Assembly: GCA_040756085.1 (NCBI GenBank)
Contig: JBFMAE010000250.1
Location: forward strand, 1-22,730
Length of the DNA stretch: 22,730 nucleotides
Origin: JBFMAE01 sp040756085
Lineage (GTDB): Bacteria > Desulfobacterota > BSN033 > UBA1163
Direction of reading: 5' to 3'
Numbering within the stretch: the first letter of the stretch is position 1; each line of letters opens with the position of its first letter. Shown piece by piece: positions 1-7,357 of the stretch. The notes beneath the pieces were generated by a model. That model had not been told where the DNA came from. It worked only from the letters and a program-made list of their open reading frames with translations, and ran no database searches. The position numbers and the translations under genes are program-made.

Positions 1-111
1 ATTTTAAGTGTGACGCTTTTCGAAAAAACGCCCATTTTAGAGGCTCTTTCTGCTATTCAACCCCAAGAATTAGAGGGGGCACCGTGTAACCAGTTAACTT
101 TATTCGACTAA
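1..111 (+). CDS. IS4-family transposase, C-terminal fragment (5' end outside window)
   Basis: The frame is open from the first base and ends at TAA, giving the last 36 residues of a protein that begins outside the window. It contains FEKTPILEAL and ends in NQLTLFD. That tail is typical of long IS4-family DDE transposases of the type with an N-terminal DUF4372 domain. No catalytic residue is in view, so the call rests on the tail alone. The stop lies just before the presumed inverted repeat, as expected for an IS. It is a different transposase from the one at the right end of the window. Confidence 0.7.
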   Translation: MLSVTLFEKTPILEALSAIQPQELEGAPCNQLTLFD

Positions 112-128
112 CATTGGGACACTACTGA
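1..128 (+). mobile_element. Right end of an IS4-type insertion sequence
   Basis: This is the last part of an insertion sequence whose body lies left of the window. It holds the transposase C-terminus followed by about 17 bases, CATTGGGACACTACTGA, that appear to be the element's terminal sequence. The boundary near 128 is inferred from the place where the tctA coding sequence resumes on the other strand, in frame, at a conserved LLPFT motif. The target duplication and the other inverted repeat are outside the window, so the exact end may be off by several bases. Confidence 0.72.
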
Positions 129-278
129 AGTAAAAGGTAAAAGCACGACCATCCCAACCATTGGACCCATACCTGGAAGAATTCCTACAACAAGCCCAAC
201 CAAGGTACCAAAAGTCAAGGCTATCAGATTGGCTAGGGTTAAGGTGTGTTGTAAGCCATTGAGAATGTGTTCCCACAT
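129..278 (-). pseudogene. tctA: TctA permease, 5' fragment cut by IS insertion
   Basis: The frame starts with ATG at 278, three bases after the tctB stop, with a GGAGTAGG Shine-Dalgarno inside the end of tctB. It reads about 50 residues and includes VVGILPGMGPMVGMVVLLPF, which matches the TctA signature with its conserved LPGxGP loop. Right after LLPFT the reading becomes SVVSQC and stops at 108-110; these codons come from the IS end. Full-length TctA proteins are about 500 residues with 11-12 membrane segments, so this fragment cannot work as a permease. The remaining 3' part of tctA may lie on the far side of the IS, outside the window. Confidence 0.82.
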
Positions 279-281
279 AAC

Positions 282-773
282 CTACTCCAAAAACCAGACC
301 AGGATAAGAGGTTTAGGGAAATAAATGCCAAGAGCATATTTAAATAGAAAAACAATGACTACAGTATAGACCAAGGGGATGATTATATATCGGAAGAGAT
401 TTCTATGTCCAAGATAATATAAAGAAATACTTAAGAAAAGATAGGAAGAGAATTCAAGACCGAAAACCACCAATCCTATCCCGTATAGGATCAATAATGA
501 AAAGATGATCAATGGTTTGATTGGCACGCCTTGACCATCTAATTGCCAGCTTTTCTGTTTAGATGATTTTAGGAGCCGCCACGCCGATGGCAGAGAGGCT
601 ATTATCATTAGGATTAGAACGAGTAAAGGAAATATGAGAGGTCCTTTATAAAATGGATAGGGGACAGAAGTATCTATTTCCCAACGAGTGCTGATGAGAA
701 GACATACCCCAATCATGCCCAGCGAAGCGGATAACAGGTCATGAACCCGGCTCTTTGGGTCTAGAGTTTCCAC
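282..773 (-). CDS. tctB: TctB, small membrane subunit of tripartite tricarboxylate transporter
   Basis: This 163-residue protein has about four hydrophobic segments: around residues 12-27, 43-61, 88-115 and 127-150. It sits between tctC and tctA in the usual leftward order, and size, topology and position fit TctB (DUF1468). In this family TctA and TctB form the sodium- or proton-coupled membrane part that receives a carboxylate from the periplasmic protein TctC. The start is GTG at 773 with GGGATCGGAG just before it. The gene looks intact, but its partner tctA is broken by an IS. TctB proteins are poorly conserved, so the call leans on context. Confidence 0.85.
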   Translation of the reverse strand: METLDPKSRVHDLLSASLGMIGVCLLISTRWEIDTSVPYPFYKGPLIFPLLVLILMIIASLPSAWRLLKSSKQKSWQLDGQGVPIKPLIIFSLLILYGIGLVVFGLEFSSYLFLSISLYYLGHRNLFRYIIIPLVYTVVIVFLFKYALGIYFPKPLILVWFLE

Positions 774-830
774 TCCGATCCCTTTCTTAAAACTACTGAT
801 TTAGGATGTTACCCTTAAAGCGGACAAATT

Positions 831-1790
831 CTATTTCTTAATTAGCCCGAATTCATCCATGAGAGCACGGAATTTAACAAGCTCGGATTTGATTTGGGCT
901 TTGGCTCTCTCCATGGGCACTGGAATGGGCACAACACCAACCTTTTTGATCACCTCCTGAATTTCAGATGTACCCATAACCTTAAAAAAGACTTCAGAAA
1001 GCCGTTTAGCAACATCATCAGGGGTCTGAACCGGCACAAAGATACCAAACCAGATGAAGTGGGCATCCCCAAAACCCTGCTCGCTCACGGTAGGGACATC
1101 GGGATAAGCAGGTAACCGATTGGGCAACATACAGGCCAAAAGGCGCATCTTTCCACTAGAAATATAGTCGCGTAAACCAGGGATAGAAAAAGTAATTACA
1201 TCTGCATCACCCGAAGTGACTAATAGTGGGTTAAGCTCTTTGTATGCTGTCTCTTGCCACTTAAAACCGCCAATCTTTGCTACGTTCATTGCAATCAACG
1301 TCGGCACCGCACCAAGCCCCCAATGGGCTAATTTAAGCGGATGGGTTTTTCCATACTCTGTTAGTTCTTTAAGGTTTTTGTAAGGTGCATCTGCACGGCA
1401 GGCCAAAGTAAAGGGTGATGACCAGATTAGACCAAGTGTCTTAAAATCGTCGGTCTTGTAAGGGGTGACACCCCGAATTGGCTGGGTAAGCATTGGCCCG
1501 ATGGAGATAAGCCCCATGGTATGTCCATCTGGACGAACTTGGGCCAATTCATTCGTTCCCAAGACGCCAGCCCCGCCGGGTTTGTTGATAATCTTCACAG
1601 GAACCCCCAACTCTTTTTGCATCAGAGGCACCATGGCAGTAGTGACTAAAGTTGAGGGATCGTTGGCTGGCGGCCAAGGAATGATAATCTTAATCGGCTC
1701 AGAGGGCCACTTGGCTATCGCTGGAACAATGGTTATGAATAATACAGCAAAAAAAACAATAAAACAAATTGCAAGAATTCTGTTTAACAT
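831..1790 (-). CDS. tctC: TctC/Bug-family periplasmic solute-binding protein
   Basis: This 319-residue secreted protein has a signal peptide MLNRILAICFIVFFAVLFIT ending in a VPAIA-K type cleavage region. The mature part begins WPSEPIKIIIPWPPANDP, the typical opening of Bug/TctC proteins, followed by IINKPGGAGVLGTNELAQ and RPDGHTMG. Family members bind one carboxylate (citrate, succinate, nicotinate, aromatic acids and others) and hand it to TctAB; the ligand cannot be read here. I chose ATG at 1790 because AGGAGGTG stands seven bases upstream; a longer frame to 1856 would run through the promoter region. It is the first gene of a leftward tctCBA operon divergent from a GntR regulator. Confidence 0.9.
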   Translation of the reverse strand: MLNRILAICFIVFFAVLFITIVPAIAKWPSEPIKIIIPWPPANDPSTLVTTAMVPLMQKELGVPVKIINKPGGAGVLGTNELAQVRPDGHTMGLISIGPMLTQPIRGVTPYKTDDFKTLGLIWSSPFTLACRADAPYKNLKELTEYGKTHPLKLAHWGLGAVPTLIAMNVAKIGGFKWQETAYKELNPLLVTSGDADVITFSIPGLRDYISSGKMRLLACMLPNRLPAYPDVPTVSEQGFGDAHFIWFGIFVPVQTPDDVAKRLSEVFFKVMGTSEIQEVIKKVGVVPIPVPMERAKAQIKSELVKFRALMDEFGLIKK

Positions 1791-1814
1791 TTTACACCTC
1801 CTAAATTTTTTTAC

Positions 1815-1856
1815 TTGACAATTGTCATACATATAATATATAAATTTTTTTGTCAA
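1815..1856. promoter_or_regulatory. Overlapping divergent promoters with GntR-type operator
   Basis: On the plus strand TTGACA (1815-1820) and an AT-rich -10 near 1837-1843 (TATATA/ATATAA, spacing 16-17) face gntR. On the minus strand TTGACA (1856-1851) and TATGTA (1833-1828, spacing 17) face tctC. The perfect palindrome TGACAATTGTCA (1816-1827) overlaps the gntR -35 box and lies just downstream of the tctC -10 box. A bound dimer could block both promoters. FadR-type regulators commonly bind short palindromes in such divergent gaps. Binding is inferred. Confidence 0.6.
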
Positions 1857-1892
1857 GAAAAATTTTCATTACTTTTGAGGTCTAAAAGGGTA

Positions 1893-2642
1893 ATGGCTTT
1901 TCCCATTTTGCAACGAAGAAGGCTTTATGAAGAAGTAGTAAACGCCCTTAAAAAAACTATCTTCTCGGGGGATTATCAAATTGGAGATAAACTTCCTTCA
2001 GAGATGGAATTAGCAAAGCAATTTCAAGTAAGCCGATTAGTGATTAGGGAAGCTATCCGATATCTTGAATTGACAGGTCTTATTGATGTTAAACAGGGAG
2101 CTGCTGGGGGACCTTTTGTCTCTGAAATAAATACAAAAGTTATTCAAGAAAATATGAGGGACCTGCTTCTCTTTGGAAAGATTTCGGTGAGCCAATTATA
2201 TGAGGTTAGAGCACTTGTAGAACCTGAGGTCGCTCGTCTAGCGGCCCTTCGTGTTACCAAGAAGGAACTTCATGAGTTGGAGCAATCGGTTTTTATTTCC
2301 GAAACAGGAAAACCCGGGATAGACTTCATAAAAAATAATGTCAAATTTCATTGCATACTCGGAAAGTCCTCACGAAATCTTTTTTACTCCATCATTATGG
2401 ATTGTATAATGGATTTTACAGAAAAATTTGTTTTAACAATCAAACCTATTAAAGAAATAGTTCATAGTCGAACCTCACATAGGGAAATATATCAGGCAAT
2501 TTTTACCAGAAATCCTGATATGGCCAGTAAGATCACATACAGTCACATCCAAGATATCGCCAAACAGCTAAAGAAAATGGAGAAGGTTTATTTAAATTTA
2601 ATTAGAAAAAATAAAAACTTTGCTTTTAAGTCTGAAAGGTGA
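1893..2642 (+). CDS. GntR/FadR-family transcriptional regulator (FCD ligand domain)
   Basis: This 249-residue protein has an N-terminal winged helix (about 9-78) with the GntR signature KLPSEMELAKQFQVSRLVIREA. An all-helical FCD domain follows from about 88, with acidic/His positions in the usual places (EVRALVEPEVARLAA, FHCILGKSSRN, SHREIYQAI). FadR-type regulators bind an organic acid or acyl ligand through the FCD pocket and usually repress neighbours. I chose ATG at 1893 (GAGGTCTAAAAGGG upstream) because a longer frame would begin inside the promoter. It is divergent from tctC and 59 bp before the propeller gene, so it may control both the transporter and the sulfur-linked block. The ligand is unknown. 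Confidence 0.9.
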   Translation: MAFPILQRRRLYEEVVNALKKTIFSGDYQIGDKLPSEMELAKQFQVSRLVIREAIRYLELTGLIDVKQGAAGGPFVSEINTKVIQENMRDLLLFGKISVSQLYEVRALVEPEVARLAALRVTKKELHELEQSVFISETGKPGIDFIKNNVKFHCILGKSSRNLFYSIIMDCIMDFTEKFVLTIKPIKEIVHSRTSHREIYQAIFTRNPDMASKITYSHIQDIAKQLKKMEKVYLNLIRKNKNFAFKSER

Positions 2643-2701
2643 GAAATTAAAATATTTAATTACCAGATTAAATATTTATATGGCATTTAGGAGGTGAATC
2701 T

Positions 2702-4045
2702 ATGGCAGAAATTATCAGTCCTGGATGTAGAAGAGGTATCTCCGGGAATGTGGAGATGCCTCTGGCAGTGGAACGTTTGCCAAACGGAAACACGCTCATT
2801 GCAGATGCTGGAGATGAAGCAGGGTTCGGAAGCGAGATTGTTGAAGTAGACCCCGTGGGGAATATTGTCTGGAACTACAATGAAGGGCTTAAATTTGCTC
2901 ATAGCGGTAGGCGGTTGAAAAATGGAAATATCCTGATCACAGACACCACCAATAACCGATTGATCGAAGTGACTCCCGATAAGAGGATAGTGACGAATTC
3001 TGACAATTGGAGTGGGGGAACGGGAGAATTGTCAGATGCATCTCATCTCCATTACCCCAACGAGGCCTTTGAACTGGAAGATGGAACTTTCTTAGTGACG
3101 GATCGAAACAACGACCGTTGTATCCAGGTGGATCGAGAAGGAAGGATCATATGGTTTTTTGATAAGGAACTTCACCATCCTCATAATGCGAATCCCCTGC
3201 CAAATGGTAATATCCTCATCTCCGATTCTGATGGAAATCGGATTCTCGAGATCAACCGAAAAAAAGAAGTCGTATGGTCTTATGGGGATGGTTCCACTGA
3301 AACCTTATGGTGGCCTAGGGGCGCAGTTCGATTGGAAAATGGAAATACGTTAATCACGGATAGTAAGAATCACCGGGTGATTGAGATTTCTCCCGAGGGA
3401 AGACTTGTTTGGAAGTTTCAAACCGAACATGTGGATAAATTCTACATTACCCACCCCACCGGAGAGGATACCTTCTTGATAGCCTGTACAGATGGTCATC
3501 ACCAGGTCATCGAGGTCGATCGTGCTGGAAATATTATCTGGCTATTTCGCAACTACCGAAGACCTTCGCCCATCCATGCCAAGCTGACCAATGGATCTTT
3601 CAAGGAGACTGGAGCAGACGGAATCCCTGCATACTGGGTCCTTGCTAATAGGCTTTCGGAAGGCGGAGGCAGGGTAATATGGGACACCCGTAGCAAACCT
3701 CATCCATGTCCTGGATTGGAGTACGACCGACCGGGCACCCTATTTCTTCAGCAAGATATTGCTGTGAGGCCGGGAGTGACTTATCGCATAGGTGCCAATA
3801 TCAAAACTGTTGACGTTAAAGGAGCAGCCTGTCTTCTTATCGATTTCTTCGATAGCCTCGGAGGAAGCCTTTATCGAAATATTATGGAGATGCCCTCCGG
3901 GGAATACTTCACAGGAACGAACGACTGGACCCACGATCTGTTCGAGGTGAGAGTTCCACCTCGGGCTACTTTCGCAGAACTGCGGCTTTCTATCAATAAC
4001 AGCGGGAAGGTCTTCGTCAAAAATGTGATGATGAATACAGTCTGA
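2702..4045 (+). CDS. Beta-propeller (arylsulfotransferase/NHL-like) protein with carbohydrate-binding-like C-terminal domain
   Basis: This 447-residue protein contains about six degenerate repeats of the form LxNGNxLITDxxNxRxIEVxxxGxIVW (for example RLKNGNILITDTTNNR and PLPNGNILISDSDGNR) over residues 15-290. These are blades of an NHL/PQQ/ASST-like propeller. From about 297 to the end a second domain begins with LTNGSFKETGADGIPAYW and runs to the SGKVFVKNVMMNT end, resembling a CBM4/9-type beta-sandwich. There is no signal peptide, unlike true periplasmic arylsulfotransferases. AGGAGGTGAATCT precedes the ATG. It heads a run with amino acid dehydrogenase, PP-loop, sat and TauE genes. A scaffold, sensor or sulfotransferase role are all possible; none is shown. 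Confidence 0.72.
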   Translation: MAEIISPGCRRGISGNVEMPLAVERLPNGNTLIADAGDEAGFGSEIVEVDPVGNIVWNYNEGLKFAHSGRRLKNGNILITDTTNNRLIEVTPDKRIVTNSDNWSGGTGELSDASHLHYPNEAFELEDGTFLVTDRNNDRCIQVDREGRIIWFFDKELHHPHNANPLPNGNILISDSDGNRILEINRKKEVVWSYGDGSTETLWWPRGAVRLENGNTLITDSKNHRVIEISPEGRLVWKFQTEHVDKFYITHPTGEDTFLIACTDGHHQVIEVDRAGNIIWLFRNYRRPSPIHAKLTNGSFKETGADGIPAYWVLANRLSEGGGRVIWDTRSKPHPCPGLEYDRPGTLFLQQDIAVRPGVTYRIGANIKTVDVKGAACLLIDFFDSLGGSLYRNIMEMPSGEYFTGTNDWTHDLFEVRVPPRATFAELRLSINNSGKVFVKNVMMNTV

Positions 4046-4078
4046 TTTTTTCTCGTTAATTCAAAAGGAGCGAGGGAG

Positions 4079-5131
4079 ATGAAAATTTTTGAGCGCATGG
4101 CACAAGAGGGTCATCAACAATTGGTGTTTTTTTATGATCGAGCAACAGGCTTAAAAGCCATTGTAGCTATTCATGATACCACCCTGGGACCAGCCACAGG
4201 AGGCTGCAGAATGTTCCCCTACGAAACGGAAGAAGAAGCGATCGAAGATGTGATGCGCCTTTCAAGGGCAATGACCTATAAAACCGCAGCAGCTGGTTTA
4301 AACCTGGGGGGAGGAAAGTGTGTCATCTGGGGCGATCCTAAAACAGACAAGTGTGAATCTCTTTTTAGGGCTCTCGGAAGATGCGTTCATACTTTTGGCG
4401 GGCGATTTACCACAGGGACTGACCTTGGAACGGCCAAGGAGGATTTCGTCTGGGCCAGGCAAGAAACACCTTATGTGTGCGCCTTACCCGAGGAATATGG
4501 AGGTTCTGGCGATACCGCTTTGATCACAGCATTCGGTGTCTGGCGCGGTTTGAAGGCCGCTGCCAAGTGGCGCTGGAGAGATGATTCCTTTGAGGGGAAG
4601 CGTGTAGCCATTCAGGGAGTGGGAAAGGTGGGCCACTATCTATTGGAATATTTCATGAAAGAAGGTGCTCATTGCATCATCAGTGACATCATACCTCAAA
4701 ATATAGAAGCCCTAAAAGAGAAATTTCCCCAAGTGACAGTGATGGCGCCTCAACAGATCTACGATGCGGACTGTCACGTCTTTTCTCCTAATGCTGTTGG
4801 AAGCATTTTGAATAATGACACTATTCCCCGGCTAAGATGCGAACTGATCGGCGGCGCAGCAAACAATCAACTGGCAGAACCCAAATGTGAAAAAATGCTT
4901 ATAGAACGGGGTATCCTCTATTGCCCGGATTTCATCATCAATACCGGAGGGCTGATTCAGGTGGCTGATGAACTGCAAGGTTTTAATCGGGAACGTGCGT
5001 TTCAGAAGGCGGCGGAGATCTATGACCGTCTGCTGGAGGTCTTTCGTATCAGCAAAGAACAAAATGCCTCCACTCATCAAGCAGCCCTTTTATTGGCAGA
5101 AAAGAGAATTCGATCTGCTCGAGAAGGTTAG
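4079..5131 (+). CDS. Leucine/valine/phenylalanine dehydrogenase-family amino acid dehydrogenase
   Basis: This 350-residue enzyme is of the Glu/Leu/Phe/Val dehydrogenase superfamily, which oxidatively deaminates an amino acid to a 2-oxo acid with NAD. The substrate domain has GPATGGCRMFPYETEEEAIE and MTYKTAAAGLNLGGGK, with the substrate- and catalysis-linked lysines at K68 and K80 and an Asp at D115 (TGTDLGT). The Rossmann part has VAIQGVGKVGHYLLE (GxGxxG at 180-185). Length and spacing match leucine dehydrogenase rather than the longer glutamate dehydrogenase. The start is supported by AAAAGGAGCGAGGGAG. It sits 33 bp after the propeller gene and 86 bp before a PP-loop gene. In this setting the substrate could be a sulfur-containing or branched amino acid. 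Confidence 0.87.
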   Translation: MKIFERMAQEGHQQLVFFYDRATGLKAIVAIHDTTLGPATGGCRMFPYETEEEAIEDVMRLSRAMTYKTAAAGLNLGGGKCVIWGDPKTDKCESLFRALGRCVHTFGGRFTTGTDLGTAKEDFVWARQETPYVCALPEEYGGSGDTALITAFGVWRGLKAAAKWRWRDDSFEGKRVAIQGVGKVGHYLLEYFMKEGAHCIISDIIPQNIEALKEKFPQVTVMAPQQIYDADCHVFSPNAVGSILNNDTIPRLRCELIGGAANNQLAEPKCEKMLIERGILYCPDFIINTGGLIQVADELQGFNRERAFQKAAEIYDRLLEVFRISKEQNASTHQAALLLAEKRIRSAREG

Positions 5132-5217
5132 ACAGATTGGACTGCATGAACCCATAGTGAAGAATCCAAATGGTGAGGATATGGAATAACGTTTAGAAAA
5201 GGAGGTTAAAATCTTCC

Positions 5218-6057
5218 ATGGACAGACAGACAAGTGAAAAACGGAAGAGACAATGTGCCAAGTTAGTGGAGATATCGAAGGATGTCGTGCGGCAGGCCTT
5301 CGATAAATTTAAACCCGAAGAGTTGGGCATTACCTGGACAGGTGGGAAAGATAGCACTTTAACACTCTGGATTATTCGACAGGTTTGCATCAAGAAAGTA
5401 ATTCCTCTTCCTAAGACCATGATTATTGGGGAAGGAGATGAGTTTGAGGAGATCGAAGAGTTCGTTGATAGAATAAAGAAAGAGTGGAATGTTCCTCTGG
5501 AGATCTGCCGAAACGAGGATGTATTAAAAGCAGCTAACTATCAATTGAATGCTCTGGTGAAAGTGAAGGACTTAAATGAAAGGAACCGCGAAGAGCTTAA
5601 GCGCATCGGCTTTGAAGAGGATGAATTTCCCTTCGAGGCAGAATCCTATGTGGGTAATCATCTGATGAAGACAGTGGTCTTTAATGAGTTTCTAGAAAGA
5701 AACCACATCAAAGTGATCTTTCAGGGACTTCGTTGGGATGAGCATCATGCACGATTTGACGATCCCTATTTTGAGCATAAGGAGGCGTCTCATTTGGTGC
5801 CGGAGCATACCCGGATCCGTCCTATTTTGCATTTTACGGAAAAGGATCTCTGGGATACCTATGCCACCTTTAATATTCCTTACTGTGTGCTCTATGAGAA
5901 AGGCTATCGCTCCCTGGGAGTAAAAACGACGAGTCAAATCTCAAAGGAAGGTGTTCCTGCCTGGGAACAGGATTTAGAGAACACGGAGGAGCGCGCCGGG
6001 AGACGACAGGACAAAGAGAAAGCAATGGAGCGAATGCGACAATTAGGATATATGTAA
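5218..6057 (+). CDS. PP-loop ATPase of the CysD/PAPS-reductase family
   Basis: This 279-residue protein carries a PP-loop TWTGGKDSTLTL (T41-L50) that binds the pyrophosphate of ATP or an adenylated sulfur compound. It also has RPILHFTEKDLWDTY and GYRSLGVKTTSQ, in the place of the PAPS/APS reductase motif GCxPCT, and an ending ERAGRRQDKEKAMERMRQLGYM like that of CysD. The iron-sulfur Cys pair of APS reductases and the C-terminal ECGxH cysteine of PAPS reductases are both absent, and no CysN is nearby. So it is probably neither a normal reductase nor half of a CysDN sulfurylase. AAAAGGAGG precedes ATG 5218. sat follows 70 bp later, which suggests use of APS or sulfate. Confidence 0.78.
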   Translation: MDRQTSEKRKRQCAKLVEISKDVVRQAFDKFKPEELGITWTGGKDSTLTLWIIRQVCIKKVIPLPKTMIIGEGDEFEEIEEFVDRIKKEWNVPLEICRNEDVLKAANYQLNALVKVKDLNERNREELKRIGFEEDEFPFEAESYVGNHLMKTVVFNEFLERNHIKVIFQGLRWDEHHARFDDPYFEHKEASHLVPEHTRIRPILHFTEKDLWDTYATFNIPYCVLYEKGYRSLGVKTTSQISKEGVPAWEQDLENTEERAGRRQDKEKAMERMRQLGYM

Positions 6058-6127
6058 ATCTCCATATCGAAGAATAATATTTGAAAGAGGAGACTGAAAA
6101 ATTTCTTGGATTGATGGGAGTTAGTTA

Positions 6128-7342
6128 ATGTCACACTTGATTCCCCCACACGAGGGGAGACTTAATCCTTTACTCTTAAAGGGAAAAAAGTTACAGGATG
6201 CTGTGGAGAAAGCCAAATACTTTTCCCAAATCAGGATGACTACCCGTGAGAGGGACGATCTTATCATGATGGGAATCGGAGCCTTCAGCCCTCTTGAAGG
6301 GTTTATGGGAAGGGCTGACTGGAAGAGTGTTTGTGATGAGATGAACATGACAAATGGAACCTTCTGGCCCATTCCCATCACTCTATCAGTGACCGAAGAG
6401 GTGGCTAAGGGCTTGAAGGAAGGTCAGGAGGTTGCCTTGTGCGATGAAAAGAACAATGAAATCATGGGGATCATGGTGATTGAAGAAAAATGCACAGTCG
6501 ATAAGGTTTATGAGTGCAAGCAGGTTTTTAAAACTGACGACATCCACCATCCCGGAGTAGCTAAGGTGATGACTCAGGGAGAAGTCAACCTTGCCGGTCC
6601 AGTGAAGGTACTGAGCGAAGGTGAGTATCCAAAAAGGTTTGATGGTATCTATGCCACTCCGGAAGAGACCCGAAAACTCTTTCAGGAGAAAGGATGGAAG
6701 ACGATCGCTGCCTTGCAGTTGAGGAATCCCATGCATCGGTCTCACGAGTACATTGCCAAAATTGCTTTGGAAATTTGCGATGGACTTTTTATCCATCAAC
6801 TTATTGGAAACTTAAAAGAAGGGGATATCCCAGCAGAGGTTCGAGTAAAATGTGTAGATGCTCTTGTGAAACATTATTTCCCTGAAAATCGAGTAATCCA
6901 GAAGGGGTACCCCCTGGAGATGCGTTATGCCGGACCACGGGAGGCACTGCTTCATGCTATATTCAGACAGAACTATGGAGCTACTCACCTCATTGTTGGA
7001 AGAGATCACGCCGGTGTGGGTGATTATTATGGCCCCTTCGAGGCTCAGGAAATCTTCGAACAGATCCCGCGGGATGCATTAGCCATCAAACCCTTGAACA
7101 TCGACCTGACATTCTACTGTAATCGATGCAAAGGAATGGCTTCTCCCAAGACCTGCCCTCATGGAAAGGAAGATCATTTGACGCTGAGCGGGACATTGTT
7201 GCGGAAGATGTTGAAAGAAGGAACTTCTGTCCCGGAGGAATTCAGCCGTCCTGAGGTTCTTTCCATCTTGATGGATTACTACCAACGCCTAGAAAGAAAA
7301 GTGGAGATCAAAATGCCTCAATTTAGAGAGGGCAAGGTATGA
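6128..7342 (+). CDS. sat: Sulfate adenylyltransferase (ATP sulfurylase), homomeric Sat type
   Basis: This 404-residue enzyme forms APS and pyrophosphate from ATP and sulfate, or the reverse in sulfur oxidisers. Visible motifs are QLRNPMHRSHE (about 197-207; canonical QxRNPxHxxHE), GRDHAGVGDYYGP (about 291-303) and a zinc site CNRC at about 331-334 with CPH near 343-345, then LSGTLLRKML. The zinc-ribbon form is typical of Sat from dissimilatory sulfur bacteria. Length is normal and no APS kinase domain is attached. GGGAG precedes ATG 6128. The TauE gene starts 15 bp after its stop. AprAB and the Qmo complex, usual partners of dissimilatory Sat, are not in the window. Confidence 0.96.
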   Translation: MSHLIPPHEGRLNPLLLKGKKLQDAVEKAKYFSQIRMTTRERDDLIMMGIGAFSPLEGFMGRADWKSVCDEMNMTNGTFWPIPITLSVTEEVAKGLKEGQEVALCDEKNNEIMGIMVIEEKCTVDKVYECKQVFKTDDIHHPGVAKVMTQGEVNLAGPVKVLSEGEYPKRFDGIYATPEETRKLFQEKGWKTIAALQLRNPMHRSHEYIAKIALEICDGLFIHQLIGNLKEGDIPAEVRVKCVDALVKHYFPENRVIQKGYPLEMRYAGPREALLHAIFRQNYGATHLIVGRDHAGVGDYYGPFEAQEIFEQIPRDALAIKPLNIDLTFYCNRCKGMASPKTCPHGKEDHLTLSGTLLRKMLKEGTSVPEEFSRPEVLSILMDYYQRLERKVEIKMPQFREGKV

Positions 7343-7357
7343 AATGGTAAGGGAGAA

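Noticed and set aside
894..1818. Plus-strand open frames opposite tctC
   Set aside because: They are antisense shadows of a clear TctC gene and show no family motif or ribosome site.
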